Below, piece by piece: positions 9,831 to 20,400 of a stretch of DNA of 64,000 bases. The position numbers and the translations under genes were made by a program. Numbering within the stretch: the first letter of the stretch is position 1; every line of letters starts with the position of its first letter. Under the pieces are notes generated by a model. That model made no database searches. It was not told the DNA's origin and saw only the letters and a program-made list of their open reading frames with translations. Source of the DNA: Trichocoleus sp. (GTDB taxonomy: Bacteria > Cyanobacteriota > Cyanobacteriia > Elainellales > Elainellaceae); contig DATNQD010000043.1 in NCBI GenBank assembly GCA_036702865.1, forward strand, positions 1 through 64,000. The letters are read 5' to 3'.

Positions 9831-11150
9831 ATGAGTTCTATGGGTTCCGACATCTCCCCACAAGCGGCTCTAGCAGAACAACTCTTAGAACTGGCTGCGC
9901 GATCGGGGGCAGAAGCAGCGGAGGTTTTTGAATCGCATTCGCTCTCTCGTCCTGTTTTCTTTGAAGCCAATCGTCTGAAACAATTAGAAATTTCAGATTC
10001 TGAAGGAATTGCCCTGCGTTTATGGCGTGGAGGTCGTCCGGGTTTGGCAGTGGCTTATGGCGAAGTGGAAGCACAGGCACTCGTCGATCGCGCCCTTGCT
10101 TTGAGTGAACTGAATGAACCAGAAACGATCGAACTCTCCGCACCCACCCCAAACCACTATCCTGATCTAGGCGAGGATTTGCCTGTCGAGCAATTGGTGG
10201 AATGGGGCAAAGAGGCAATTGCCCTCGTCCGAGAAGCCTATCCAGAAATTCTTTGTACCTCTGAGTGGGAATGCGATGCTGAAACAACGCGCTTGATTAA
10301 CTCAGAAGGGCTGGACTGTGGCTATACTGACACCACACTCAGCTGCTATATGTCGGCAGAATGGGTGCGCGGCGACGACTTCCTCAGCATTTCAGATGGA
10401 CAAACGCAGCGAGGTAGCCTTGATCCGGTATCTCTGGCACAGCAGATCTTACAGCGACTGGAATGGACTAAGGAAAACACAGCCCCTTTGACTGGGCGGG
10501 TTCCTGTCCTTTTTACTTCCAAATCAGCCGATATGCTGTGGGGCACTTTGCAAGCAGCAATGAACGGTAAACAGGTGATTGAACGCGCCTCTCCCTGGAG
10601 CGATCGACTTGGAGAACTCGTCACCTCTCAAGCCATCACCATTGCTCAGCAGCCTGCCCAAGGTCCGTTTAGCTGTCCGTTTGACGATGAAGGCACCCCA
10701 ACGCAGCCCATCACTTTCATTCAAGATGGGGTATTACAGTTGTTCTACACCGATCGCAAAATTGGTCGGCTATTGGGCAGTGGTACAACCGGAAACGGCT
10801 TTCGTCCGGGCTTAGGCAGCTATCCCACACCGGGATTGTTTAATTTGCTGATTCAACCCGGAAAACGATCACTAGAGGAGCTGATTACGAGACTTGACCA
10901 GGGCATCATTGTGGATCAGATGCTAGGCGGTGGGGCTGGCATTTCCGGGGATTTCTCAGTCAATGTGGATCTGGGCTATCGCGTTGAGCAGGGGCAGGTC
11001 GTTGGCAGGGTCAAGGATACGATGGTGGCGGGCAATGTCTATACAGCACTGAAGAATTTGGTGGAGTTGGGTGGTGATGCCGAGTGGAATGGTTCCTGCT
11101 ACACACCCTCTGTGATTGTAGAAGGGCTATCTACAACAGGGCGGAGTTAG
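9831..11150 (+). CDS. TldD/PmbA family protein, TldE (PmbA) type
   Basis: The roughly 440-residue protein shows the family pattern: N-terminal RSGAEAAEVFE and ISDSEGIALRLWRGGRPG segments, the central FTSKSADMLWGTLQAAMNGK helix (key residues only), DDEGTPTQP, and the C-terminal LGYRVEQGQVVGRVKDTMVAGN strand set. The HExxxH zinc site of TldD subunits is absent, so it is the PmbA/TldE-like, non-metal partner. TldD-TldE hydrolyses unfolded or modified peptides in other bacteria. I chose ATG at 9831; the frame continues to a TTG at 9819 and a second ATG at 9840. No TldD partner gene is in the window. Confidence 0.9.
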   Translation: MSSMGSDISPQAALAEQLLELAARSGAEAAEVFESHSLSRPVFFEANRLKQLEISDSEGIALRLWRGGRPGLAVAYGEVEAQALVDRALALSELNEPETIELSAPTPNHYPDLGEDLPVEQLVEWGKEAIALVREAYPEILCTSEWECDAETTRLINSEGLDCGYTDTTLSCYMSAEWVRGDDFLSISDGQTQRGSLDPVSLAQQILQRLEWTKENTAPLTGRVPVLFTSKSADMLWGTLQAAMNGKQVIERASPWSDRLGELVTSQAITIAQQPAQGPFSCPFDDEGTPTQPITFIQDGVLQLFYTDRKIGRLLGSGTTGNGFRPGLGSYPTPGLFNLLIQPGKRSLEELITRLDQGIIVDQMLGGGAGISGDFSVNVDLGYRVEQGQVVGRVKDTMVAGNVYTALKNLVELGGDAEWNGSCYTPSVIVEGLSTTGRS

Positions 11151-11205
11151 GGGATTAGAGCAGGTTAGTGGGACGGTTACCGTAAAGCGATCTGCAACTT
11201 CGTGA

Positions 11206-11970
11206 TCATCCGTTCTCCATCATCAATCGCACTTCTTGTAAAACTGGAATCTGCTGATATTGTTCAGGACGGATGGCATCCCAATCGAGTTGAGTGGGAC
11301 GGGGATAGCGGCTTTGGGTTTCGATCGCTGTTTCTGGGGTAACAATCCAATTGAGTGCCCAATCGTGAGGCTGCATCGGGAGACGGGTCTCTTCGACAAT
11401 TTGGAGGGAATGAACGGTCGTGACGATCGGAGTATTCGCTTGAATTAAGCCAAACATCGCAAGCATGGCAAGCTCAAGATCGGCAAATCCGGCTCCTTTT
11501 CCGGTGCGTCCACCACTGCGCGTCACTGCCACACAACCCACCGTGACTAAATCGATCGGCTGCATTTCGGTAAAGCTGATCCAACGCCCATACCGCAATG
11601 CGTTTCGAGCCACTGCCGCTTCCGCGAAAGGAATGTTGCGATCGTGCAGATCAGCGGGGTCTAGTTCTACAAAACAACGCAGATTTGTGAGTCGGGGCAC
11701 TGCCATATAGAGCCGTTTCCCCTGCTGCAGCGCCAGTAACCGAACCGGAATCTGCGGCGAATCGGGATTAGATTTGATCACACTGGCACGCTGCCAGACC
11801 GGAAGCATTGCTAACCTTTCTGCCGCTGCCGCTGCCCCCTGGAATGTGGGAATATGCCCCACTGGGTCGCGCAAAGCAACCTGATGCTGCTGCAACAGCG
11901 CCCAAACCTCCGATCGCAGCGCTTCTTTTTCAGCGTGATAGCCGCTCCAAGCGGTTGCCTCATTCAACAT
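11206..11970 (-). CDS. 5-formyltetrahydrofolate cyclo-ligase family protein
   Basis: The 254 residues match the cyclo-ligase-like family: an N-terminal basic helix, AAAAERLAMLPVW, the VTRSGGRTGKGAGFADLE loop (about 159-176, the phosphate/folate loop region) and a C-terminal TTVHSLQIVEE-like strand. Classical enzymes convert 5-formyl-THF to 5,10-methenyl-THF with ATP. This longer form, with GKGAGFADLE rather than GxGGGYYDR, belongs to the divergent MTHFSD-like branch, so activity is less sure than fold. It is convergent with the TldE-like gene, 55 bp away. Confidence 0.8.
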   Translation of the reverse strand: MLNEATAWSGYHAEKEALRSEVWALLQQHQVALRDPVGHIPTFQGAAAAAERLAMLPVWQRASVIKSNPDSPQIPVRLLALQQGKRLYMAVPRLTNLRCFVELDPADLHDRNIPFAEAAVARNALRYGRWISFTEMQPIDLVTVGCVAVTRSGGRTGKGAGFADLELAMLAMFGLIQANTPIVTTVHSLQIVEETRLPMQPHDWALNWIVTPETAIETQSRYPRPTQLDWDAIRPEQYQQIPVLQEVRLMMENG

Positions 11971-12058
11971 TTGAGCAATGATTTAACAACGATGAGATAG
12001 CAAGCCGATCGTACCTCACCTGTTGCTTACCAAAACTGTTGCTTACCAAGCCTGACAA

Positions 12059-13699
12059 CTAAAAGGGAACTGCCGCCTGCAAGCAAATGATCTCATTCGT
12101 TTGAGGGTGTTTGAAGGAAAGTTCTTTGGCATGGAGATATAGCCGACTTGCTGCCAAACCACCATAGAGCCGATCGCCCCAAATCGGCATTCCTAAACCC
12201 TGAGGATCAGATGAGTGAACTCTCAGTTGATGGGTACGTCCGGTAATGGGAACTAGCTCAATTCTTGTGTGATCGGCTGCCTGCGACAAAACTTGAAACT
12301 GGGTTTGGCTGGGTTTGCCACGCTGCCAGTCTACTTTCTGGTAAGGTCGATCGCTCGGATCTGACCAGAGTGGCAGATCGATCATGCCCGACTTGAGCAG
12401 GACGACGCCTCCCAGAATTGCTTCATAGATTTTGTGGGTCTGTCTTTGCTGAAACTGTTGGCTAATCTGACGGTAGGTTTGGGCATCGCGTGCTAGCAGC
12501 AAAACGCCAGAAGTGTCTTGATCGAGCCGATGCACTGTTGTCAGTGCCATGCCCTCTGGTAACAAATGACGAAGACGCGACAAAACGCTATCCTGTCGAT
12601 CGCGATAGCGTCCAGGAACCGAGAGTAGCCCAGCCGGTTTATTGACAGCAATCAGCCATTGATCCTCATAGAGAATAGGCAAGTCGGGTGCAGCGATCGG
12701 TTCTGGCTGCGGCAAACCAGACAGCAAAAACCCCATGAGCGGCTGACATCGCTCGGCGCAGGCTCCGTAGAATTCCCCCGGAACTTTATCTCCTTTCGAG
12801 GACGGCATTCCCCACCAAAATTCTGCCATTGCTATTGGCTTCAAGCCCTGAGTAGCAGCATAGTGCAGGAGTTTTGGAGCACAGCACTCGCCTGTACCTG
12901 TGGGTAGCCCAGTTGCCACCGCTTCCAGCGAGAGTGACTGCCCAGCAAAATTTGTCAAACAATAGCTGGCATGAAGCTGTGCCTGAAGCTGCCGAGAGAT
13001 CACTTTGCGCTGCTGTTTAAGGGCTTGGATTTGCTGATCTGCTTGCTCGATCGCGCTTTGGAGGGATTGCAGGACAGCAGCGCGTTCTTGTTTCAGCCTG
13101 CGGCGAACGATTCCATCCTGACGGCTTTCCTGATCGAGGCGATCGAGGGCAAGAGTTAATGCATTGCCTGATAAGGTTTGAGCATAGTGCTGTCGCTGCT
13201 GCTGTCTTGCCTGCTTCCGCTGAGTTTGGTCTTGGGTGAGCTGCTGTAAGCGCGTCTCAAATGCCTGAGCGAGAGCCACATACTCGTCTCGTTCTGGAAT
13301 TTGCTGTAGCCTTATTAATGCTTGCTTCAGTTCTTCTAGCTGAGCCAGGGTTTGGGCTTCTTCCAGGACAACCAGATCTCTGCCCGGAATCGGCGGCACC
13401 CACCCTGCGACAACAGGCTTTCCTTCCAAAAGTCCAGAGAATGCCTTGAGGACGCCAGCTTCACCTGTGGAAGTTTCTACCAGCAAAACACCATACATTT
13501 TTCCCTCCTGTCTCTCTTGCTTAGTTGAGGGAAGCTGCTGCATCAAACCCCGCGCGATCGATTCGACAAAGGCAGTCCGGGGCAATCGCAGCAAAGCCCC
13601 GCTTCGGGGACAGTATCCCTCATACCAGTAAGCTGACGGATGATGAGCATCGCTTAGTTCAGCCCTTGAAACCACAAATTCTGAGAGGGGATGCAGCAT
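12059..13699 (-). CDS. RluA-type pseudouridine synthase with long N-terminal extension
   Basis: The C-terminal 210 residues are a pseudouridine synthase of the RluA class: LIAVNKPAGLLSVPGR (349-364), the catalytic motif HRLDQDTSG (H390-G398, catalytic D393) and ITGRTHQLRVH (485-495). It would isomerise uridine in rRNA or tRNA. The first 330 residues are an extension with a charged Gln/Arg-rich coiled coil (about 110-245) and a Cys pattern (C246, C272, C273, C314, C318) that could bind metal or RNA. Such long RluA-family proteins of about 550 residues occur in other bacteria. Target site unknown. Confidence 0.88.
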   Translation of the reverse strand: MLHPLSEFVVSRAELSDAHHPSAYWYEGYCPRSGALLRLPRTAFVESIARGLMQQLPSTKQERQEGKMYGVLLVETSTGEAGVLKAFSGLLEGKPVVAGWVPPIPGRDLVVLEEAQTLAQLEELKQALIRLQQIPERDEYVALAQAFETRLQQLTQDQTQRKQARQQQRQHYAQTLSGNALTLALDRLDQESRQDGIVRRRLKQERAAVLQSLQSAIEQADQQIQALKQQRKVISRQLQAQLHASYCLTNFAGQSLSLEAVATGLPTGTGECCAPKLLHYAATQGLKPIAMAEFWWGMPSSKGDKVPGEFYGACAERCQPLMGFLLSGLPQPEPIAAPDLPILYEDQWLIAVNKPAGLLSVPGRYRDRQDSVLSRLRHLLPEGMALTTVHRLDQDTSGVLLLARDAQTYRQISQQFQQRQTHKIYEAILGGVVLLKSGMIDLPLWSDPSDRPYQKVDWQRGKPSQTQFQVLSQAADHTRIELVPITGRTHQLRVHSSDPQGLGMPIWGDRLYGGLAASRLYLHAKELSFKHPQTNEIICLQAAVPF

Positions 13700-13841
13700 G
13701 ACAACAAAATTGGCGGACTACCTGCCCGCCACAAACTGTTAGTCGATTTTAGTGGATTGAATGAGAAGGGAACCAGAGTAATGATTTGAGATGCGCTGTT
13801 TCAAGCTGTTTCAAACAGTGACTTTGTCGGCGAAAACTCGG

Positions 13842-14306
13842 CTAATTCCCTAGCAAATACCGCAGCCGGATCTGAATATTGGTATTAGTTCCAGCCACAG
13901 CAACAGCAGTGTCGTTGAAATTTGGGGCACTGGTGCGAATCCTTGGATTATTAGAAAAGCCAAATCCTTCGGTAGGGATGCCCAGAAAATTTCGGTTTGC
14001 CTTGCCGTCACCATTGACATCATGCAGCACTGCAACCGCATAGTTGCCCCATTGCAAGTTATTAAAGTTAACCCGCACTGGGGCTTCTGTGATCGAAACA
14101 CAACGCTGCTCTACTGCATTCGCTCCTTGATCAGGAAAGCCACGACCGTTGTTAAATAAGCTAAGGCAAATCTGCCCGTTGCGATTCTTCAAGCCATCAA
14201 TTTCGATCGTGAGTTGGCTAGTTGGACTGGCGATCGCAGATAGCGGTAAGGTCAAGCTTCCCAGAGCAGTTAGCAGCAGGGCAGACGTTTTCAGAAGGGA
14301 TGCCAT
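13842..14306 (-). CDS. Secreted DUF2141 protein
   Basis: A 154-residue protein with a signal peptide (hydrophobic 5-22, cleavage near AIASPTS). The mature part has the DUF2141 features: LTIEIDGLKNRNGQICLSLFN near the start (key residues), a Cys pair (C43, C69), the NYAVAVLHDVNGDGKANRN strand-loop and EGFGFSNNPR. The domain is a small beta-sandwich found in periplasmic or surface proteins; no reaction is known. It stands alone with a start at ATG 14306. Confidence 0.85.
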   Translation of the reverse strand: MASLLKTSALLLTALGSLTLPLSAIASPTSQLTIEIDGLKNRNGQICLSLFNNGRGFPDQGANAVEQRCVSITEAPVRVNFNNLQWGNYAVAVLHDVNGDGKANRNFLGIPTEGFGFSNNPRIRTSAPNFNDTAVAVAGTNTNIQIRLRYLLGN

Positions 14307-14746
14307 GAAGACTCCAAAAAAAGGAATGTTACAAAATTGCTGTAAAGAAATTGTTACAAACTCTGGTCATACGGGCAAATCAGAGCAGAACTAGAATTTT
14401 GAGTAGCAAGTACAAGCGGGTCAGCCTCAGCACCACAAATTTTCCCAGGAGGGATATCCAGAGCTAGACGGAACGTACCATACTAAAGTTCCGTTGCGGA
14501 ATAGCTCAGCAAGTTTATTCAGAGCCAAATTCTCATCAGCATTGGTCTCTGGATATTATCTCTGGATATTGGGATACAGTTTTTTCCGTACTCATTGACT
14601 CCGATTCAGCAGACAAATTCAATTGCACGATAAAGTCATTGAGTAGATCTGGGGACTCTAGCTCTCATTTTGTCAGCTGCTATTTCAATATTTCTTACAG
14701 TTAAACTATTAATATCCTATTGTTTCTCGTAAAGCCGTTTTAGCTT
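14307..14746. other. 440-bp leader region of the MASE1 kinase, with inverted repeats
   Basis: No gene. It contains a nested pair of inverted repeats (GAGCTA 14461-14466 / TAGCTC 14502-14507 around CGGAAC 14469-14474 / GTTCCG 14488-14493) and one ATATCCAGAG (14454-14463) facing two CTCTGGATAT copies (14547-14556, 14560-14569). Confidence 0.5.
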
Positions 14747-17473
14747 GTGCCCTTCCTGCCGCAACTGCCTTCTCTCGCATCTAAACGATGGCTCATCTTG
14801 GTTGGGTTCCTGGCACTGCTCCTAGCTCATGGAACAGCCTTGCTCTTCCGAATTCAACCTGCTGTATCGCTCTGGTTTCCGCCTTCGGGAGTTGCGATCG
14901 TCCTTACGTTCTGGTTAGGGCCGGTCGGGGCAGTCTTGACGGGTATTGTGTCGGTTTTAATGGCTCCTGCCTGGGGGAGTGAAGGCTGGTATCGCTGGGC
15001 TGGCTTAACAGATATGCTAGAGCCGATCGTTGCCTGGTCTCTTTACCGCTATGTCTTTGGCGGCTCGCTTTTCTTAAACGGTTTGCAAAACGCTGTCGCA
15101 TTCCTTCTGAGTGCCCCAATTTTGGGTTGTGCCACTTCTGCGATCGTTGGGACAATTACGCTGGCTCTACTCGGTCAGATTCCGGTTGAAAACCTGGCAA
15201 CTGCAATTCCGCACTGGTGGGTGGGCAACGCGATCGGAACGATGGCAATTGTACCAGTAGCCCTCCTCTGGCTCACACCGATTCTCCAGCAATACGGTTG
15301 GCTACCTGAAACCAATCTCCTCTTCAGGTACAAAAACAATCCAGTGAGTGAGGTTTTGCCCCTGCGTCCGGCTCCCTTTCCCACGCCATTTCCCTGGGCA
15401 GAGATCGGAATGCTGCTTATTTTAAGCATAGGAACTTCCTGGGCAGCAGTGGTGCAGAGCCAACAGGCAGACTACTCCTTTCAGCTATTTTCGCTTCTCA
15501 GCTTTGTGCCAGTGCTCTGGTCGGCGATTCGGTTTGGCGTCGCTGGAGGAATGCTGATGACCAGCCTCTGCGTCATGCTGACTTTGGTGGGGTATTTGCT
15601 GGTCTACCCTCATGCAATTTCCCTACCTCAGTTTCCAGTCCCTTCAGGAGTGCTGTATGTGCACAAGTTTAGTTTGGTTGTGCAATGCATGGTTAGCTTG
15701 TGTGTTGGTACTGCCATTACAGAGATGACAGCTGCACAGGTCGCTTTAGCAGTAGAGCGGGTTCGATCGAGCGAAAGCCAGGCAAGGGCACAGTTAGCAG
15801 AACAACTCGTGCAGCTCAATCAATCTCTTACGGAAGCGAACCGCGAGTTACAGCATAGCGAGGAGCGATTTCGGACTTCGGTTGAAAATATGCTGGACTG
15901 TTTCGGCATCTACACCGCTTTGCGCGACGAGCCTGGAAGAATTACTGGATTTTGTACTGAATATATCAATACGGCTGCCTGCCAAAAAAGCCCTTTGTTC
16001 AAGGCAGAAACGGACAGCGAAGAATATTGCGATCGGTTAGCGATCCATCAGGACTCAGACCTGTTTCAGGCTTTTTGTTTGGTTGTGGAAACGGGTCAGC
16101 CACTCGTGCGAGATTCCTTGATCTATGAGGAGCTGGATGGTGAGCATCGCTTAAGCCAAGCTTTTGATATTCGGATTTCCAAGTTTGGTGACGGATTTGT
16201 AGCAACCTGGCGTGACATTACTGAACGCAAGCAGATCGAAGTTGAACGGGCTGAACTTCTGAGCCGTGAACAGGAAGCCCGCAAACAGGCTGAAGCCGCC
16301 AGCCGCACCAAAGACGAGTTTTTGGCAATTGTCTCTCATGAATTGCGATCGCCTTTGAGTGCCATATTAGGATGGTCGCGTCTGCTGGTTACACGTCAGA
16401 TGGACGAAACAACGACACGACGAGCTCTAGAAGCGATCGAACGCAATGCTCAGGCACAAACTCAACTAATCGAGGATCTGCTGGATATCTCACGGATCAT
16501 TCGGGGTAAAGTTCGTCTCTATACTCGTCCGGTGAGTTTGGTACAGGTTGTCGAAGCGGCGATCGACACGGTGCGTCCCACTGCCGATACCAAGTCAATT
16601 CAGATGCGCCTGGAAACCCATCATTCATCAGCTCCATTCCTGGTTTTGGGTGATCCCGATCGGCTGCAACAGGTTGTCTGGAATCTGCTGTTAAACGGCA
16701 TCAAGTTTACGCCAAATGAGGGGCAGGTAACAGTCCATCTGTCGGTTGAGGAAAACAGCACAGCCAGCAGCAACTCGGTAAAGAGCACAGCCTATGCTCA
16801 AATTCAGGTCATCGATACTGGCAAAGGAATCAGCGCAGAGTTTTTGCCCCAGGTGTTTGATCGGTTTCGGCAGGCAGAGAGTGCCACAACTCGAGTTCAT
16901 GGCGGCTTGGGTTTAGGCTTGGCGATCGTCCGGAGTCTGGTCGATCTCCATGGAGGCATCGTCGAGGCTGCGAGTGAAGGAGAGGGCAAAGGGGCAACAT
17001 TTACTGTTCGATTGCCGCTATTGCAGAAACAAGGTTCTCCAAGCGATCATGCCAACAGCAGCGATTCAGCAACGCCATCTTTTACTGAATTAAGCGGCTT
17101 AAACGTTGTCATTGTCGATGACGAACCAGATATCCGTGACCTTCTGGCAACTGTTCTCGAACAATATGGAGTACAGGTCACTCTAGCAAGCTCTGCGCGT
17201 GAAGTCATGGCTTTACTGCCTCAAATGCAGCCCGACTTGTTAATCAGCGATATTGGGATGCCAGTTGAAGATGGATATGATTTAATTCATCAGATTCGCC
17301 AGCTTCCGGCAGCTCAAGGTGGACAGGTTCCAGCAATTGCGCTCACTGCCTTTGCCAGAGAAGAAGACCGGGTGCGAGCGCTGAACGCAGGCTTCCAAAT
17401 GCACCTCTCCAAACCGATCGATCCGGCTCGTTTAGTCTTGGTTGTAGCTGGGCTTATGAGTCGTTTCAGGTAG
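14747..17473 (+). CDS. MASE1-PAS hybrid sensor histidine kinase with C-terminal receiver
   Basis: A 908-residue hybrid kinase. Residues 12-330 form a MASE1 sensor region of about eight to ten membrane helices, including the typical SLWFPPSGVAIVL. A coiled linker and a PAS-like domain (about 370-490) follow. HisKA carries FLAIVSHELRSPL with H531 as phosphorylated His; the HATPase has the N, G1 (DTGKGIS) and G2 (GGLGLGLAI) boxes. The receiver (about 785-905) has VDDEPD, the acceptor D835 in LISDIGMP and the conserved K in HLSKPID. The start is GTG at 14747. It ends 42 bp inside the convergent kinase gene. Signal unknown. Confidence 0.92.
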   Translation: MPFLPQLPSLASKRWLILVGFLALLLAHGTALLFRIQPAVSLWFPPSGVAIVLTFWLGPVGAVLTGIVSVLMAPAWGSEGWYRWAGLTDMLEPIVAWSLYRYVFGGSLFLNGLQNAVAFLLSAPILGCATSAIVGTITLALLGQIPVENLATAIPHWWVGNAIGTMAIVPVALLWLTPILQQYGWLPETNLLFRYKNNPVSEVLPLRPAPFPTPFPWAEIGMLLILSIGTSWAAVVQSQQADYSFQLFSLLSFVPVLWSAIRFGVAGGMLMTSLCVMLTLVGYLLVYPHAISLPQFPVPSGVLYVHKFSLVVQCMVSLCVGTAITEMTAAQVALAVERVRSSESQARAQLAEQLVQLNQSLTEANRELQHSEERFRTSVENMLDCFGIYTALRDEPGRITGFCTEYINTAACQKSPLFKAETDSEEYCDRLAIHQDSDLFQAFCLVVETGQPLVRDSLIYEELDGEHRLSQAFDIRISKFGDGFVATWRDITERKQIEVERAELLSREQEARKQAEAASRTKDEFLAIVSHELRSPLSAILGWSRLLVTRQMDETTTRRALEAIERNAQAQTQLIEDLLDISRIIRGKVRLYTRPVSLVQVVEAAIDTVRPTADTKSIQMRLETHHSSAPFLVLGDPDRLQQVVWNLLLNGIKFTPNEGQVTVHLSVEENSTASSNSVKSTAYAQIQVIDTGKGISAEFLPQVFDRFRQAESATTRVHGGLGLGLAIVRSLVDLHGGIVEAASEGEGKGATFTVRLPLLQKQGSPSDHANSSDSATPSFTELSGLNVVIVDDEPDIRDLLATVLEQYGVQVTLASSAREVMALLPQMQPDLLISDIGMPVEDGYDLIHQIRQLPAAQGGQVPAIALTAFAREEDRVRALNAGFQMHLSKPIDPARLVLVVAGLMSRFR

Positions 17474-20400
17474 AAAAGTAATCTTAAAACAGGTTCCCTC
17501 ACTGCGATCGAGTTCAATCTGTCCGCTCAGTTGTTCTGCAAGATTGCAAACCAGACGCAAGCCCAGAGAATGACTTTGGCGAAAATCAAAACCATCTGGT
17601 AGTCCAACGCCGTTATCGCTCACGACCAGTTCATAGCTGTCTCCCTGACCACGATGCAAATCAACAGTAATATCGCCCTTTTGATCTGTAGAAAAAGCAT
17701 ATTTGAGGGCATTAGAAACAAGTTCGTTAATGATTAAACCACAAGGAATTGCTACATCAACATTGAGAAACACATCAATGACATGAACATGAAACTGAAC
17801 AAAGCGAGAATTGAGGCTGTATGAACGGGCAATATCCAGAGTGAGGCTACGCACATAATCCGCAAAATTAATGTTCGCTAAATCTGGAGAGTGATAAAGC
17901 TTTTCGTGGATCAAAGCGATCGATCGAATTCGGTTTTGGCTATCTTTGAAGATCTCGAGCGCTTTCTCGTCCTGGACTGATTTTGCTTGAAGTTTGAGCA
18001 AACTAGAGATGATATAAAGATTATTTTTAACGCGATGGTGCACCTCTTGCAGCAAGACTTCTTTTTCCTTCAGCGATGCTCTGATCCGCGCCTCAGCCGA
18101 CTTTCGATCGCTAATATCAGTGACATGTACTAAATTGAGCAATCGGTTTGCGACCTGGATCTGTCGGGCTGCAATATTGCCCCAAAAAATACGACCGCGA
18201 CGGGTGACATATTCTAACTCCTGGCTCCACCCTCCATCAGTGTGGATTTTCTCCGCGATGGTTTGCAGGTCTGCGGCTGAGAAGCCATGACGTTGCAGCG
18301 TGTGTCCTTCAATGCCAATCAGTTCATCTTTGTTAACCGCCTCAAACAGCTCGATCGCCCGACGGTTGCAGTCGATGGTTAACAGCGTTTCGTTATCGAC
18401 TAGAAAGATTGCATCCGTTGATTCGTTAAAAATTGCCTCGCGCAAATCGCGGTTCCGGATGATCTCTAGCTCAGCCTGTTTACGAGCTGTAATGTCTTCT
18501 GCAATTCCAGCAATTCGGTAAAGCTTGCCTGCTTCATCCAGAATGGGGAAGGCGCGATCGTGAATCCAGCGAACTTCCTGGTTAGGACGAATAATGCGAT
18601 ACTCAATGTCGTAGTCTCCTCGGTACTGTTGCTGTTGAACGTCAAGAGTTACCACTTTAGCCTGATCGTCTGGGTAAATCGACTCTGCCCATTCTTCTGG
18701 GTTATGGAGCAGGGATTCTGTGCTGCGCCCCCAAATTCTTTCATAGGAAGGGCTGACATATTGCAGCCGCCCCTCCGCCTGTAAGTCAATCATCCAGAAT
18801 ACGTCTTCAATATTTTCAGTAAACTGGCGAAACCGGGCTTCACTTTCACGAAGCGCTTGCTCTGCTTGCTGACGCTCAGTAATATCTTCAGAGATGCAAA
18901 GAAGATACTCAGGTTGATGGTTCTGATCAAACAGTGGAACTTTTGTCGTGCGTAAAACTCTCAGTCCCAGCGTACGACTGCTCAGCGTTTCCTCGATCGC
19001 TCCTCGTGGTGTTCCCTGAGCAAAAGTCGCGCGATCCTCTTGTTCGTGCAGGTTTGCCTGCGCTTGTGGAAAGAGATAATCACTCGTTCTACCAACAATT
19101 TCAGCTGCATCTAAGCCAAACAATCGTTCACAAGTTTGATTAATTAGTAGCAACGAACCAAAGTGATCAGGCTGTCCATCTTTGACATAAAGCGCAACAG
19201 GTAGATGATCAATGACCGTCTTTAAAAAGTTTTGCGCCTGACGCAATTCAATTTCAATTTGCTGTCGTTGCTCGATCTCTGCTTGCAGTGTTTGGTTGGT
19301 TTGTCTGAGTTCAGCCGTACGTTCATCAACTCGTTGTTCTAGCTCTTGGTTAAGCTGTTGCAGCGCTGCTTCTGCCTGACGGCGATCATGGATATCCATG
19401 CAGCTACCAATAAATCCCAAAAACTTGCCAGTTGCGTCAAATCGTGGGACGCCATTGTCAACCATCCAACGAAATTCACCATCTGCTCGCCTCAAACGAT
19501 ATTCCACCGAAAAAGGTTGCTGAGTCTGGAACGAATCCAGACAAACGTCCAAACAATAACGAACATCATCAGGATGGATGCTTTCTGTCCAGCCCATGCC
19601 AATTTCCTGCTGAAGTTTGCGTTGGGTGAAATTAACCCAGCTTTGATTAACGTAGGTACAAGCTCCAGTCGCGTCGGAGAGCCAAATCAGCACAGGCGCG
19701 CTATCTGCCATGATGCGAAACCGGGCTTCACTCTCGCGCAGGGCTGCCTCAACCTGTCGCCGCTCTGTTACATCCCGAATAATGATTAAAACTTCGTCTT
19801 CCCCACTGACAACAATTCGGATTTCTTCATAGCGCACTTCCCCATCGACCACGATTTGCTGTTCGTATGCCTGGGGCGTTCCCGTTTCTAATGCTCGTCG
19901 AGTATAGTAGAGCCGCTGCTCCGCCAATTCCGGTGGCAAAATATCATAAACCGTACTGTCAGTAATTGGACTGGGAACAGCAATAACTTTGACTTCTCCT
20001 CCACTCAAAAACGAGAGATATCGTCCATCGTGCCGCATCCGAATCAGTAAATCAGGAATGGCTGCCAGAATCGCCTGATTGATCACTTCACTACGCCGAA
20101 ACTCTGCTTCAACTCGCTTGTAGGAGCTAATATCTCGCCCTTCTGGAATCAGCAGTACAACTCGTCCCTGCTCGTCTTTAATTGGACGGATGGAAAAATC
20201 GATCGTCATCTGCTCATTCACGCCAGAAATTTCCACTTCATAGCGGACAAACCGACCTGACGCTGCCTGTTCGATCGCCCATTGCAACTGTGCTTGTGCC
20301 TGGGTAGAGATACTTAGCCCAAAAATTCTCTGAAATGGACGATTGATCACCTGTTCGCGTTGTAGCCCACTAAATTTCAGAGCACTTTGGTTAATCTCGA

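Noticed and set aside
19346-19789. Forward open frame of 147 codons inside the GAF/PAS kinase
   Set aside because: Antisense to two PAS domains, no start signal.
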